A DNA stretch of 64,000 nucleotides from Microbulbifer hainanensis. Lineage in GTDB: Bacteria > Pseudomonadota > Gammaproteobacteria > Pseudomonadales > Cellvibrionaceae. Positions 26,411 to 36,304 of the stretch are shown piece after piece. Position 1 is the stretch's first letter; every line of letters starts with the position of its first letter. The position numbers were made by a program, and so were the translations under genes. The notes under the pieces are model-generated. The model was not told the origin of the DNA and ran no database searches. It saw only the letters and a program-made list of their open reading frames with translations. The DNA is taken from NCBI RefSeq assembly GCF_014904735.1, contig NZ_JACZCR010000010.1, positions 1 through 64,000 on the forward strand, in the 5' to 3' direction.

Positions 26411-28348
26411 TCAGTCCAGGTGCTTTTTACGCGCCTCGTTGATCAGGCCACCGTACTGCAGGGTTTCGATTTCCTCTGCCGACAGGTCGTGTTTCAACTG
26501 GACTGTTTCACCACTGGTCACGTTTTTAAGTTCCACCGGCTTACCCGGTTCGAGTTGTGCAATCGGATCGTCAATTTCCAGGTCCGCGTCCTGATCCAGT
26601 TTGTCGTAATCCCCGGGCTGCTCGAACAACAGTGGCAGAATGCCGAAGTTGATCAGGTTGCGGCGATGGATGCGCGCCATGCTCTTGGCGATCACGCAGC
26701 GCACGCCGAGATAGCGCGGCGCAATAGCCGCGTGCTCGCGGCTGGAGCCCTGGCCATAATTCTCTCCGCCGACCACGAAGCAGTCGCCCTTCAAGTCCAT
26801 CGCGCGCTGATAGAAATTTTCATCGACACGGGAGAAGGTGTAGCGACTGATCGCGGGAATATTGGAACGCAGCGGCAGTATCTCCGCCCCGGCGGGCAGT
26901 ATCTCATCGGTGGAGACATTGTCTCCGGCTTTCAATAACAGTGGGCCGCTCAATACGTCCGGCAACGGATCAAACTCCGGTAGCGGTTTGATATTGGGCC
27001 CCTTGACCAGCTCTACTTCCACGGGAATTTCCTGCGGTGCCAGCAGCAGCGGGCGCATGTCCGGCAGCTGGTCCGGCTCAGTGAAGCTGGGATAGTCCAT
27101 ATCCAGGTCGCGCGGATCGGTGATTTTCCCGGTCAGCGCGCTGGCGGTCGCGGTTTCCGGGCTGCACAGGTAAACCTGGTCGTCCGCCGTGCCGGAGCGG
27201 CCGGGGAAATTGCGCGGCACTGTGCGCAGGCTGATACCGCCACTCGAAGGGGCCTGCCCCATGCCGATACAGCCGCCGCAGCCGGTCTGGTGCAAACGTG
27301 CACCCGCTTCCAGCAGCCTGGCCAGGTCACCGCTGCGACTGATCTCTTCGAGTAACTGGCGCGAAGTGGGATTGATATCGAAGGAAACCGCGTCGTCCAC
27401 ATGCCTGCCCTCGACGATCCGCGCCGGGATGGCGAAATCCCGCAACCCCGGGTTGGCAGAGGAGCCGATGTAACTCTGGTAAATGGTTTTACCCGCCACG
27501 TCCCGCACCGGCACCACCTTGTCGGGGCTCGAAGGACAGGCGATCAGCGGTTCGAGGCTGGCGAGATCGATGGTGTCCGTCTCATCGTAGTCCGCGCCAT
27601 CATCCGCAGCGAGGGCGACGAAATCCTCCTCGCGCTGCTGCTGGCGCAGGAAGGCGCGCACCACCTCATCCGCGGGGAAGACGCTGGCCGTCGCACCCAT
27701 TTCCTGCCCCATGTTCGCAATCACGTGGCGATCCATGGCGGTGAGATTGGCCAGCCCGGGCCCGTGATATTCGACGACTTTATTGACACAGCCTTTGACC
27801 GACTGCCGCCGCAGCATTTCCAGAATAATGTCCTTGGCGCTGACCCAGGGCGGCAATTCACCCTCGAGGCGCACACCGAGAATTTTCGGCATGGTCAGGG
27901 CAAACGGGCGCCCGGCCATCGCCAGCGCCACCTGCAGGCCGCCCGCGCCGATCGCCAGCATACCCATGGAGCCGGCCGCACAGGTGTGGCTGTCGGAACC
28001 CAGCAGGGTCTTGCCGGGAATACCGAAACAGGACATATGCACCGGGTGACTCACGCCATTGCCCGGGCGCGAAAACCAGACGCCGTATTTGCGGCAGGCG
28101 CTGCGCAGGAAGAGATGGTCGTCGGCGTTCTTGAAGTCGGTCTGCAGCAGGTTGTGATCCACATACTGGGCCGAGATTTCTGTTTTCACCCGCGGCAGGC
28201 CCAGCGCCTCGAACTCCAGCATTACCATGGTGCCGGTGGCGTCCTGGGTCAGGGTCTGGTCGATATTCAGTTCGATCGGGCTGCCCGGCTCCAGCGAGCC
28301 ACTGTGCAGATGGGATTCAATCAGTTTCTGGGCGAGATTCTTGCTCAC
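26411..28348 (-). CDS. Aconitate hydratase (short, about 645-residue type)
   Basis: Iron-sulfur enzyme that isomerises citrate to isocitrate in the TCA cycle. Signatures: LLGSDSHTCAAGSMGMLAIGAGG with the first cluster Cys, TGCGGCIGMGQAP with the other two, and the swivel-domain motif GENYGQGSSREHAAIAPRYLGV. The length matches the putative-aconitase subfamily of about 650 residues rather than AcnA or AcnB. The start is GTG at 28348 with GAGGAGG upstream. It lies 26 bases after the giant DUF748 gene on the same strand and may be read through from it. Confidence 0.93.
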   Translation of the reverse strand: MSKNLAQKLIESHLHSGSLEPGSPIELNIDQTLTQDATGTMVMLEFEALGLPRVKTEISAQYVDHNLLQTDFKNADDHLFLRSACRKYGVWFSRPGNGVSHPVHMSCFGIPGKTLLGSDSHTCAAGSMGMLAIGAGGLQVALAMAGRPFALTMPKILGVRLEGELPPWVSAKDIILEMLRRQSVKGCVNKVVEYHGPGLANLTAMDRHVIANMGQEMGATASVFPADEVVRAFLRQQQREEDFVALAADDGADYDETDTIDLASLEPLIACPSSPDKVVPVRDVAGKTIYQSYIGSSANPGLRDFAIPARIVEGRHVDDAVSFDINPTSRQLLEEISRSGDLARLLEAGARLHQTGCGGCIGMGQAPSSGGISLRTVPRNFPGRSGTADDQVYLCSPETATASALTGKITDPRDLDMDYPSFTEPDQLPDMRPLLLAPQEIPVEVELVKGPNIKPLPEFDPLPDVLSGPLLLKAGDNVSTDEILPAGAEILPLRSNIPAISRYTFSRVDENFYQRAMDLKGDCFVVGGENYGQGSSREHAAIAPRYLGVRCVIAKSMARIHRRNLINFGILPLLFEQPGDYDKLDQDADLEIDDPIAQLEPGKPVELKNVTSGETVQLKHDLSAEEIETLQYGGLINEARKKHLD

Positions 28349-28374
28349 GGTATAGCCCTCCTCGATTGTGGTGG

Positions 28375-31300
28375 TTACCTGGAAAATTCGACGCGCGGCT
28401 TGTCAAAGTCACGTCCATTGTAGTCCGGTGCACAGGGGATGATTTCGGCGGCAGTTATTCCCGCATCCAGCAGGAAACTCTCTACCTTCCGACTGCGCTC
28501 TAGCGCAAGTCGTTCAAATTCTTCATATAAATTGAGCGGCGGATACCGGTAAAATGATTCACGCGCCTTACGGGTGCCACCCAACCCAGGCGTTGAATTC
28601 GGGTAGAGTGCATGCCAATCGCGCGCGTTGGCAATGCCGCAAATCCCCGGTCTCGCGTCGGGACGCTCACGCAGTACTTCGATAACTTCACGCAGCTGAT
28701 GCTGCGCCTTGGCACTGAGTTCAGCACTTCCCGGTGCAAAAATTATGGGATCGAAACGGACTGCACGGAAGCGTGCCCAAGCAAACTTGGAGAGCGTGTA
28801 CAGGCCGAGCGGAGTGAAGTAGCCGAACAGCGCCGTCATAATTGCATTTTGCAGCAGGTCACTGAAAACAAAACTGAACGAAAACTTGGGATCATAGAGT
28901 TCACCGGACACCGGCATGCTGAAATAGACATTCCCTTTGCCGTCTTTCATCAGCAATAGCGCGATATTCAACGGAATGAATGTCTGCTCTACTTTCAGCT
29001 GATCCTCGTCTCGCACGCGGCGCACCTTAATTTTTTCCAGCCTCATATCCGCATTGGCTTTCAACTTATTTTCGCGTACGCGTATATCAAACTTCGCATC
29101 CAGCTGTCCCTGCAGGATTTTGTAGCCCAGTAATTCCGCCATATAGGGCCCGGCCGGTATCAGACTGGTGTTGACGATATAGCCGGTGAGATCGGCATTC
29201 CACTTGTGCGTGTCGAGGTATTCGATGGTACCGGCCAGCTGTATCTCGCCGAAACCGCCGGGACGCCCATTCAGCAGCACCACCATGGGGGGAACATCCG
29301 GTTCATTGCTGATGTCGTGCACGGTCAGGTAGATAGCTCTGATCGGCAAGCTCGCGCGGTACTGGCCGCGCCGATCGACCCAGGTGAAAGTGCCGTAGCG
29401 CACGTCGAGGTCCTGGATGTGATAGCGAAATCTTTGCTCAGCTGCAGGCGCACTTTCGGCCACCGGTGCAGCACGCCCCTGAGGCGCGCCTGTCAGAGCG
29501 GCAACCTCTTTCAGGATCGGGTATTCCCCCGCGCGATTGCGCATCAGTAAGAGACGGGGGCGCAATGCGTCGACGTTGGCAATCTCCAGCCGGCGGCGAA
29601 TTCTGTCGTACCCGAGCTGCTCGACCCGCAGCCCCGCCAGCCGGCCGATCACAGAATGGCGGTGGTATTCCGGCGCGCCCTTACGTCGACTGAAGAATTC
29701 GAAGTCTGCCGCCTCGGCCCAGTCAAAGGAGAACTGATCGCGATTACTTGACAGGCCCTCAATGGCGACACTGCCGCCCTTCACCAGCTGTCTCCCGTCA
29801 CTGGACAGCAACTGAATATTCTGCAGCTGCAGTTTTGTCAGCGCGAGGTGTTTTTCGCCAGTGACGTAGCTCCCACTCGTTTGCAGTTCATCGATGGAGA
29901 TACAGTGATTGATGTCGACGATATAGCCCTCGGGAATACAGCTGGAAGCGCCTCGCACCTCCAACTGCTGGGCGTCTATTGCTCCACCACCGACGCGGAG
30001 ACGCTCGGCGGCGACATGCTCCAACTGCAACAGCTGGGCGGGCAACTTCCCAAGATAATCCCGCTGCTGCAGTTGTACTCCGGCGATTTTCAAACCGTGC
30101 AGAATTGTCGCCCGCCCCGTGGGGGAATCGACGCGATCAAATCTCTGTACCGCTACCTCGCCGAACCGGTAACAGGGTGCGAGGCGCGAGTCACCCAACA
30201 CACCGGCGGCGAGGCAGCCGCTCGCTCCCGATAAATGGCCGATTGGCACGCCCCCATAAGCGATTTGATCCAGCTGCATATGCTCAATCACTACCGGCTT
30301 GTCCGCGCCCCTGCCAATATGGATCCCCACCAGATCGAGGGAGCCATCAGTGGAATAGGGTGCAGCGAGCGATAATTTCTGGGTACCGCGCAGGTGCAGT
30401 TCTTTTACGCCGTAGCAGGAACCGGCCTCCCGATCCGTAATATCCTCGAGCAGCTCGATTGTCACGCGCATTACCGGCTGCGGAGCACAACCGCGGAAAC
30501 CGTCAACCGCCAGGTCGCTCACCCACAAAGCGGGCTCGCCATTCCAGCGCAGTTTCTTCCAGCTCAGCCGCTGGAAACCGGCCTGCAGATATTCACCCGT
30601 TTCCTGCCAGGTGGCGATCGGCTGGGATTCCAGCTCTCCGAGCTCGAGCCGTGCCACCGATGGTGTCAGTCCGATATGGCTGACACCAGAAAAGTCCAGT
30701 TCCTTCGCGGTAATACAATCTGCAATACCACTTTCACGCGCACCTCCGGGCAACAGATCGTGGATCCCACAGAACAGGATTTGCTGAATATCTAGCCCGT
30801 GTAGATCCAGCGTATCCGGAGACAGGGAAAATCTATTCACTGACAGGGCTTCGATACTCCACAGCGGCGGCGCCACGGGCGATGCCTTGAAGAGCGTTTG
30901 GCCAAACCGGAGACCGCTTTCGCCAACCGAGTGCAATTCCGACGAGGAAATACAGCGCGGCAGCCCCGCACGCAGCTTTTTGTTTTCAGGTAAACACGCG
31001 TGAACCGATGCAATGGATAAATTGTCGAACTTTATTCGCGAAGACTTATCGGCACGGCGGGACCAAAAAATTTCCAGTTGCGGCGCCAGCAGCTTCTGTA
31101 TGTCGGCAATAGATTGCTCGTCTTGCCCCAACAACAAGATTCGCTGTGCCAGAGTGCCACTTAAATCGGCCTGCAGTTCGCGACTGTCGAAAGTCAGATT
31201 GAATTTTTTGCCCATCTGCAGCTCTTGCAGTTCGGCGCAACGGATATCCAGCGCCGGTGACTGAACCGTGCCGGGCAGACAGGCATAAAGCGATTTCAGG

Positions 31301-33615
31301 GAAAAATTTGGCAACGACCAGAATACGCTATGTTGCAACTGGGGCAGATAACGAATCCGCACATTGGGTAGGCGTAATGCCGAGAGGTCTAACAGTGTTT
31401 GCTCGCGCGGGGTTTTGGCCACGGCACGTTCCAGCGTCAACTGCCCCGCGGCGAGGTCGAGCCCACCCTGCCAGGCGATCACCAGTGGACTGTGCTGGCG
31501 CAGGTTGCGCAGATCGAAGCAGCCCGGCATCTGTTGCGGCTGTTTGTACAGCAATCGCGCCCAGGTTTCCGGTAGACAGCCCTGCAAACGACTGAGGGAG
31601 GCGCTTTGTAGGCTTAAGTTGGGACTGGCGATGTCCGCTATCCGCGATTCTTTGCCGCTGGCAGAGGGGGCATTTTTCTGAGCTTGTGCCCGCTCTTCCG
31701 ATAGCAGGCCTTTTTCATCGACAACCTCTGCCGGAACCGGCGGACTCCCGCTCACGGGCACGGTCGGCACAGCATTTGGGTCCGCATCTATCCAGGGGTT
31801 GTCGCCGTCGGCGTCGCGGCGCATATAGCCTTCACCGGTGTGGAGCTGTTGCAATAGCAGTCCCTTGGCGCCGTTTAACCGGTCTGCCAGCAGCAATCGC
31901 TCTGCTCGCAACTCACCGAGAATGACGTACCCCTCTTCCCCTCCCTGCCAGGCGAAGTTACCGCTGCCGACCAGCGTACTCAGGTCCGCACACAGTGGTC
32001 GCCACTGGCGGGGTAGCAGAGCATCCGGCAGACAACCGGACAGGGACTGCAAGCCGAAGTCCTGCACCAGCAGCGGCGCGGCAGAGGCGCCCGGAGAACC
32101 CTGCAGGTCAATGCGCTGCCAGTGCAGTTTTTGCAATTGCAGCTGTGTATGGTCATCACGCGTTGCCCTGAACTCGGCGAGCTTTAGCGGCCCACTGGCA
32201 AATCCCCAGGACTGATTCTGCAGCCGCGACAGGAAGCGCAACTGCAAGGACTCGGCGCTGTGCAGCCCCACCAGACGCACGCAGTAATCCATCTGCTGCC
32301 ACAGCGATCCGGGAATGCAGCCGCTCGCGCTCTCCAGCTCCACCCCCTCTATTTCCAGCGTGCGGTTTTTGCCGCCGTATTCGAGCGTGCCGAGCAGCGC
32401 CTGATGGACGGTAACCGGATTGCGATTAGCTCCAGCCAGGTCCAGCAACTGCGTCTGTTGCAAGCGACTGGGGCCGGCGGTCACTTTCAGCTTTTCACTC
32501 CAGTCGAAAGTGACCGGATCCTTTAGCTGCAGCGTGCCGGCGCGCACGCAGTAGTGGTGATCACGGTTGCGTATTCCACCCGGGCACCAGTCGAATGCAC
32601 TGGCGCCGGCGCGCTGCCAGGTCAGCCTGCGCGCGTCGCGGAGAAAGTCAAAGTCGGCGATGGCGAGGGATTGCGCGCGCCAGTTCTGCCAGCGCTGGTT
32701 GCGGTAGCGCAGCGCAATATTCTGGCCGTTGGCGCGATGCCAGCGCACCTCGGCACCGCGGCCAAAACTGAACAGCAGGTCACCCGCCAGCTGCAACTGT
32801 CCGGCGCTGCCACAGTGTCCCACCAGGCGCCGCAGCGCTGGCAGCGCCGCGACCCAGCGCTCCGGCGGGCAACTGGCGAAACGCGTTACGGAAACTTCCT
32901 TTGCAGTGATACGGTGGCCAGAGCGGGTGTAGAGGCCGTCGGACAGGTCCAGGCTCACCAGCGCGGTATTGGGGCGCTCCTCGGCAGGTCGCATCAGCAG
33001 GTCCTGCAACTGCAGTCGCGCCGCGCCGATCTGCAGGGCCAGCGGCACATCGCCCTGGCGCTGCATGGCGATCAGCAGGTCCCGCGCGCGCAGGTCGCCG
33101 AAGCTGACACAGCTCTGCGTCGGCCACTGCGGCCGGTGGCGGTAACACAGCTGGCTGTCACGAATCTGCACCCGCTCGAACAGCAGGCGCAGGTCGCGGT
33201 CGCGGCGCTCCCCGTGCCCGAGGGCCCAGCCCCCCACTTCCCACAGCCGCCCGTGCTCGCTGGTCGCGGATTCCAGGTCCATATAGGCGCCGTCGAGGGC
33301 AACCTTCTGTATTTGCAGGCGGCCCCTCAACAGCTGCCACCAGCTGTAATCCAGCAGCAGTTCCCGGGCGTGAAAACCTCGCCCGTCGCGATTTTGCGCC
33401 CGAATGCCGAGGGCAACCACACTCAGTCGCGGAATCGAGACCTGCAGGTAATCAATCTGCGTTTCCAGGCCGCGCTCGGTCAGCCAGTGCTCCAGCTTAT
33501 TGCGCAGTATCGACGAGGCGACCAGCGACAGAATGCCCAGCAACACCACGCCGCCAACCAGCAGCCAGAGCAGGCGTCGAAGCGGTTTGGCAAACTGGCG
33601 GGACTGCGTGGGCAT
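28375..33615 (-). CDS. Giant DUF748/AsmA-like envelope protein with 12 Cys-pair modules
   Basis: A 1,746-residue protein. One N-terminal transmembrane anchor (LLWLLVGGVVLLGILSLVASSIL) puts the rest in the periplasm. The C-terminal 350 residues are a DUF748 domain (LTVHDISNEPDVPPMVVLLNGR, GNVYFSMPVSGELYDPKFSFSFV) followed by an OmpA-like stretch (FAPGSAELSAKAQHQLREVIEVL). Between them are twelve modules, each with two cysteines. The first cysteines are at 157, 249, 344, 433, 528, 680, 779, 874, 949, 1043, 1134 and 1226, mostly 89-99 apart. The partner Cys is 12-24 residues later, often as C-(L/I)-P...C. All 26 cysteines are even in number, consistent with disulfides. Start: ATG 33615; a TTG at 33636 is possible. 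AsmA-like proteins are implicated in lipid transport between the membranes; a similar role here is inference. Confidence 0.88.
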   Translation of the reverse strand: MPTQSRQFAKPLRRLLWLLVGGVVLLGILSLVASSILRNKLEHWLTERGLETQIDYLQVSIPRLSVVALGIRAQNRDGRGFHARELLLDYSWWQLLRGRLQIQKVALDGAYMDLESATSEHGRLWEVGGWALGHGERRDRDLRLLFERVQIRDSQLCYRHRPQWPTQSCVSFGDLRARDLLIAMQRQGDVPLALQIGAARLQLQDLLMRPAEERPNTALVSLDLSDGLYTRSGHRITAKEVSVTRFASCPPERWVAALPALRRLVGHCGSAGQLQLAGDLLFSFGRGAEVRWHRANGQNIALRYRNQRWQNWRAQSLAIADFDFLRDARRLTWQRAGASAFDWCPGGIRNRDHHYCVRAGTLQLKDPVTFDWSEKLKVTAGPSRLQQTQLLDLAGANRNPVTVHQALLGTLEYGGKNRTLEIEGVELESASGCIPGSLWQQMDYCVRLVGLHSAESLQLRFLSRLQNQSWGFASGPLKLAEFRATRDDHTQLQLQKLHWQRIDLQGSPGASAAPLLVQDFGLQSLSGCLPDALLPRQWRPLCADLSTLVGSGNFAWQGGEEGYVILGELRAERLLLADRLNGAKGLLLQQLHTGEGYMRRDADGDNPWIDADPNAVPTVPVSGSPPVPAEVVDEKGLLSEERAQAQKNAPSASGKESRIADIASPNLSLQSASLSRLQGCLPETWARLLYKQPQQMPGCFDLRNLRQHSPLVIAWQGGLDLAAGQLTLERAVAKTPREQTLLDLSALRLPNVRIRYLPQLQHSVFWSLPNFSLKSLYACLPGTVQSPALDIRCAELQELQMGKKFNLTFDSRELQADLSGTLAQRILLLGQDEQSIADIQKLLAPQLEIFWSRRADKSSRIKFDNLSIASVHACLPENKKLRAGLPRCISSSELHSVGESGLRFGQTLFKASPVAPPLWSIEALSVNRFSLSPDTLDLHGLDIQQILFCGIHDLLPGGARESGIADCITAKELDFSGVSHIGLTPSVARLELGELESQPIATWQETGEYLQAGFQRLSWKKLRWNGEPALWVSDLAVDGFRGCAPQPVMRVTIELLEDITDREAGSCYGVKELHLRGTQKLSLAAPYSTDGSLDLVGIHIGRGADKPVVIEHMQLDQIAYGGVPIGHLSGASGCLAAGVLGDSRLAPCYRFGEVAVQRFDRVDSPTGRATILHGLKIAGVQLQQRDYLGKLPAQLLQLEHVAAERLRVGGGAIDAQQLEVRGASSCIPEGYIVDINHCISIDELQTSGSYVTGEKHLALTKLQLQNIQLLSSDGRQLVKGGSVAIEGLSSNRDQFSFDWAEAADFEFFSRRKGAPEYHRHSVIGRLAGLRVEQLGYDRIRRRLEIANVDALRPRLLLMRNRAGEYPILKEVAALTGAPQGRAAPVAESAPAAEQRFRYHIQDLDVRYGTFTWVDRRGQYRASLPIRAIYLTVHDISNEPDVPPMVVLLNGRPGGFGEIQLAGTIEYLDTHKWNADLTGYIVNTSLIPAGPYMAELLGYKILQGQLDAKFDIRVRENKLKANADMRLEKIKVRRVRDEDQLKVEQTFIPLNIALLLMKDGKGNVYFSMPVSGELYDPKFSFSFVFSDLLQNAIMTALFGYFTPLGLYTLSKFAWARFRAVRFDPIIFAPGSAELSAKAQHQLREVIEVLRERPDARPGICGIANARDWHALYPNSTPGLGGTRKARESFYRYPPLNLYEEFERLALERSRKVESFLLDAGITAAEIIPCAPDYNGRDFDKPRVEFSR

Positions 33616-33880
33616 TATGGAAATTGGCGCCGGCAAAGAAATTTACGCAACCAGCAGATACAACTGGGCCCACTAATTAAAGACCAGCGCCAACAGTATT
33701 TTTGTACGCTGGCGCCGGCTTTCGCCATAATGCGTTTCCGCGCCGCGCGATTGGTCGCCGGCAGCATCCCGCTGTCTACTATTCACCCAGCGGCAAAGTG
33801 TGCGGCGGCAACAGACAGCGCAATCACTGCGGCGCAATTCGCAACGGCAGTGCATCCTATTTTTTGACCGGCAGGAGAAC

Positions 33881-36172
33881 ATGCAGCAGCACCCCAATTA
33901 CCAGGACATCGTTCTGATCGGTGGCGGCCACGCGCACGCCATGGTGCTGCGCATGTGGGCCATGAATCCGCTGCCCGGAGCGCGCCTGACCCTGGTCTCG
34001 CCGCAGGTGCAAACCGCCTACTCGGGCATGCTGCCGGGACTGGTGGCCGGCCACTACAGCCTCGATGAAACCCACATCGATCTGGTACGCCTGTGCCGCG
34101 CCGCCGGTGCGCGGTTTATCCAGGCCTGCGCCCACCGGATCGATGCCGACGCGCAGCGCATCTCCCTGCTCGGTCGCCCCGACCTGGAGTACGACCTGCT
34201 GTCCCTGGACGTGGGGGCAACGCCCGCACGGGATCTGCCCGGCTCGGAACTGGCGATGCCGATCAAGCCCATCGGCCATTTCCATCGCCACTGGCAACAG
34301 CTGCAGGAACAAGCCCGAAATAGTCGCACTTCGCTGAAACTCGGGGTTGTCGGCGGTGGCGCCGGCGGTTGCGAACTGGCCATGGCCATGGCCCACGCAC
34401 TGGAAGAGCAGGTCTATTCCGGACGCGTGGAAGTACACCTGATTCACGCCGGCGGCGCTGTTCCCCAGGGCTACCCGCTAATGGCGCGCCGGCTGATGGA
34501 GCGGGAGCTGCGCCGCTCAGGCGTCAAACTGCACTGCAATTGGCCGGTAGCGGCCATCGACGACCGTGGCGTGCGCGCTGAAAGCGGCGAAACCCTGGCC
34601 CTCGACGAAGTCTTTCTCACCACCAATGCCTGTGCGCCGCCGTGGCTGGCGGATTCCGGCCTCACCCTCGACGCACAGGGATTTGTACGGGTAGACAAAA
34701 CGCTGCGCGCCGAGGGGCGCGACAATGTCTTCGCCACCGGTGACGTGGCCAGTTTTACCCCTTACCCCCTGCCCAAGGCCGGCGTTTATGCCGTGCGCCA
34801 GGGCCCGGTGCTGTTCCACAACCTGCGCGCGGCACTGACCGGTGCGCCGGCGAAGGAATTCCGCCCGCAAAAGCAATTCCTCAGCCTGCTCTCCTGTGGC
34901 GAGCAGCGCGCCATTGCTGTGCGCAACGGCATCGCCGTGGTCGGCGGTGCCCTGTGGCGCTGGAAAAACCATATCGATACCACGTTCATGCGGCGTTTCA
35001 GCGCCCTGCCCGTCGACATGGACACGGACCGTCGCCCCCGCCTGTTCGCCCCGCACCAGCAGGTTATTGATGAACGCAGCGGGGTGACGCTGTCGGCCAT
35101 GCGCTGCAACGGCTGCGGTGCCAAGGTGGGCGCCGATGTGCTGCACCGCGCGCTGGCCAAGCTGCCGCCGCAGAAGTCGGCATTCCTGCTGCGCGGTGCC
35201 GGCGACGACGCCGCGGTGATGGAACTGCCCGAGGACAAACTGCTGGTACAGAGTTCCGACCAGTTGCGGGCGCCGGTGGAGGATCCCTGGCTGTTCGGCC
35301 GCCTCGCCGCACTGCACGCGCTGTCCGACCTGTTCGCGATGCACGCGCGCCCGATCGCCGCGCAGGCGCTCGTTACCCTGCCGCTGGCGGCGGCGGAAAT
35401 CTCTCGCCGCGATCTGCAGCAACTGCTCGACGGCGCAGTGCACGAACTCAACAGGCACCAGTGCGTCCTGTCCGGCGGCCACACCGCCGAGGGCACGGAA
35501 ATGCAGCTGGGCCTGACCGTCAACGGTCTCGCCGATAGCGAGCAGCTGCTGGAAAAGACCGGCGCGCGCGCCGGCGACTGTCTGATTCTGAGCAAGCCAC
35601 TGGGCGTCGGCACCATCCTCGCCGCCGAAGGGCTCGGCGAGGCCCGCGGCCGCTGGGTACAGAAAGCGCTGGAAACCATGTTGCAGAGCAACGCCAGCGC
35701 CGCGGAGCTGTGCGCCCAGCACGGCGCCCGCGCGCTGACGGATGTCACCGGCTTCGGCCTGCTCGGGCACCTGCTGGAAATGCTCGACGGCGAACTGGGC
35801 GCGGCACTGATTGCGGAACGACTGCCGCTGATCCCGGGCGCCGCCCACTGCGCCGAACACGGCTGGCTATCCAGCCTGCATCCGCAGAACGCGACTTTCT
35901 ATCACCGGATTCAGAACCCGCTGGAATGGCGGGACCTGCCCCAGTGGCCGCTGCTGGCCGACCCGCAAACCTGCGGCGGCCTGCTCGCCGCCGTGCCCGC
36001 ACCGCAGGCGCAGGCCTGCGTGGTGGCAATGCAGCGCTCCGGTTTGCGCCAGGCCGCGATCATCGGCATTGTCGAGGCTCCCGGCAAAGGCGCTGAACAG
36101 CCGGTGCGCCTGTTGCGCAGTGCCGACTGGCAGGAACTGACCCGCGAGGTCGCCGAGGGCGCCCATTTATAA
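33881..36172 (+). CDS. selD: Flavoprotein-selenide water dikinase fusion
   Basis: A 763-residue fusion. Residues 1 to about 375 are an NADH dehydrogenase-like FAD/NAD domain (IVLIGGGHAHAMVL, LGVVGGGAGGCELAMAMA, NVFATGDVA). Residues of about 400-763 are SelD, which makes selenophosphate from selenide and ATP: MRCNGCGAKVGADVL with Cys412 and Lys415, then GDDAAVMELP, LSGGHTAEGTEMQLG and LTDVTGFGLLGHLLEML. The second Cys of E. coli SelD (CGC) is Ala here. Such fusions are known in proteobacteria; the flavoprotein may supply reduced selenium. ATG 33881 has AGGAGA just upstream. MnmH, the selenium user, is encoded about 9 kb away. Confidence 0.94.
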   Translation: MQQHPNYQDIVLIGGGHAHAMVLRMWAMNPLPGARLTLVSPQVQTAYSGMLPGLVAGHYSLDETHIDLVRLCRAAGARFIQACAHRIDADAQRISLLGRPDLEYDLLSLDVGATPARDLPGSELAMPIKPIGHFHRHWQQLQEQARNSRTSLKLGVVGGGAGGCELAMAMAHALEEQVYSGRVEVHLIHAGGAVPQGYPLMARRLMERELRRSGVKLHCNWPVAAIDDRGVRAESGETLALDEVFLTTNACAPPWLADSGLTLDAQGFVRVDKTLRAEGRDNVFATGDVASFTPYPLPKAGVYAVRQGPVLFHNLRAALTGAPAKEFRPQKQFLSLLSCGEQRAIAVRNGIAVVGGALWRWKNHIDTTFMRRFSALPVDMDTDRRPRLFAPHQQVIDERSGVTLSAMRCNGCGAKVGADVLHRALAKLPPQKSAFLLRGAGDDAAVMELPEDKLLVQSSDQLRAPVEDPWLFGRLAALHALSDLFAMHARPIAAQALVTLPLAAAEISRRDLQQLLDGAVHELNRHQCVLSGGHTAEGTEMQLGLTVNGLADSEQLLEKTGARAGDCLILSKPLGVGTILAAEGLGEARGRWVQKALETMLQSNASAAELCAQHGARALTDVTGFGLLGHLLEMLDGELGAALIAERLPLIPGAAHCAEHGWLSSLHPQNATFYHRIQNPLEWRDLPQWPLLADPQTCGGLLAAVPAPQAQACVVAMQRSGLRQAAIIGIVEAPGKGAEQPVRLLRSADWQELTREVAEGAHL

Positions 36173-36304
36173 ATTGCCAAACCCGCGCCACTGGAGGATA
36201 CTGGTGGCAGCAAAAGCTGCGACTTTATACTGCGGCATAACAATTAAAATGGTCTTCACAGTTGGGGAGTCGGCTTTTAGTAATCGACAGGAAGACCAAA
36301 GTTT

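Noticed and set aside
28375-33615. Cysteine pairs as zinc-binding modules
   Set aside because: Each module has two cysteines without the other ligands, and the protein is predicted to be periplasmic, so disulfides fit better.
34517-35860. Long minus-strand open frame opposite selD
   Set aside because: It is a shadow of the SelD fusion; no recognisable domain.
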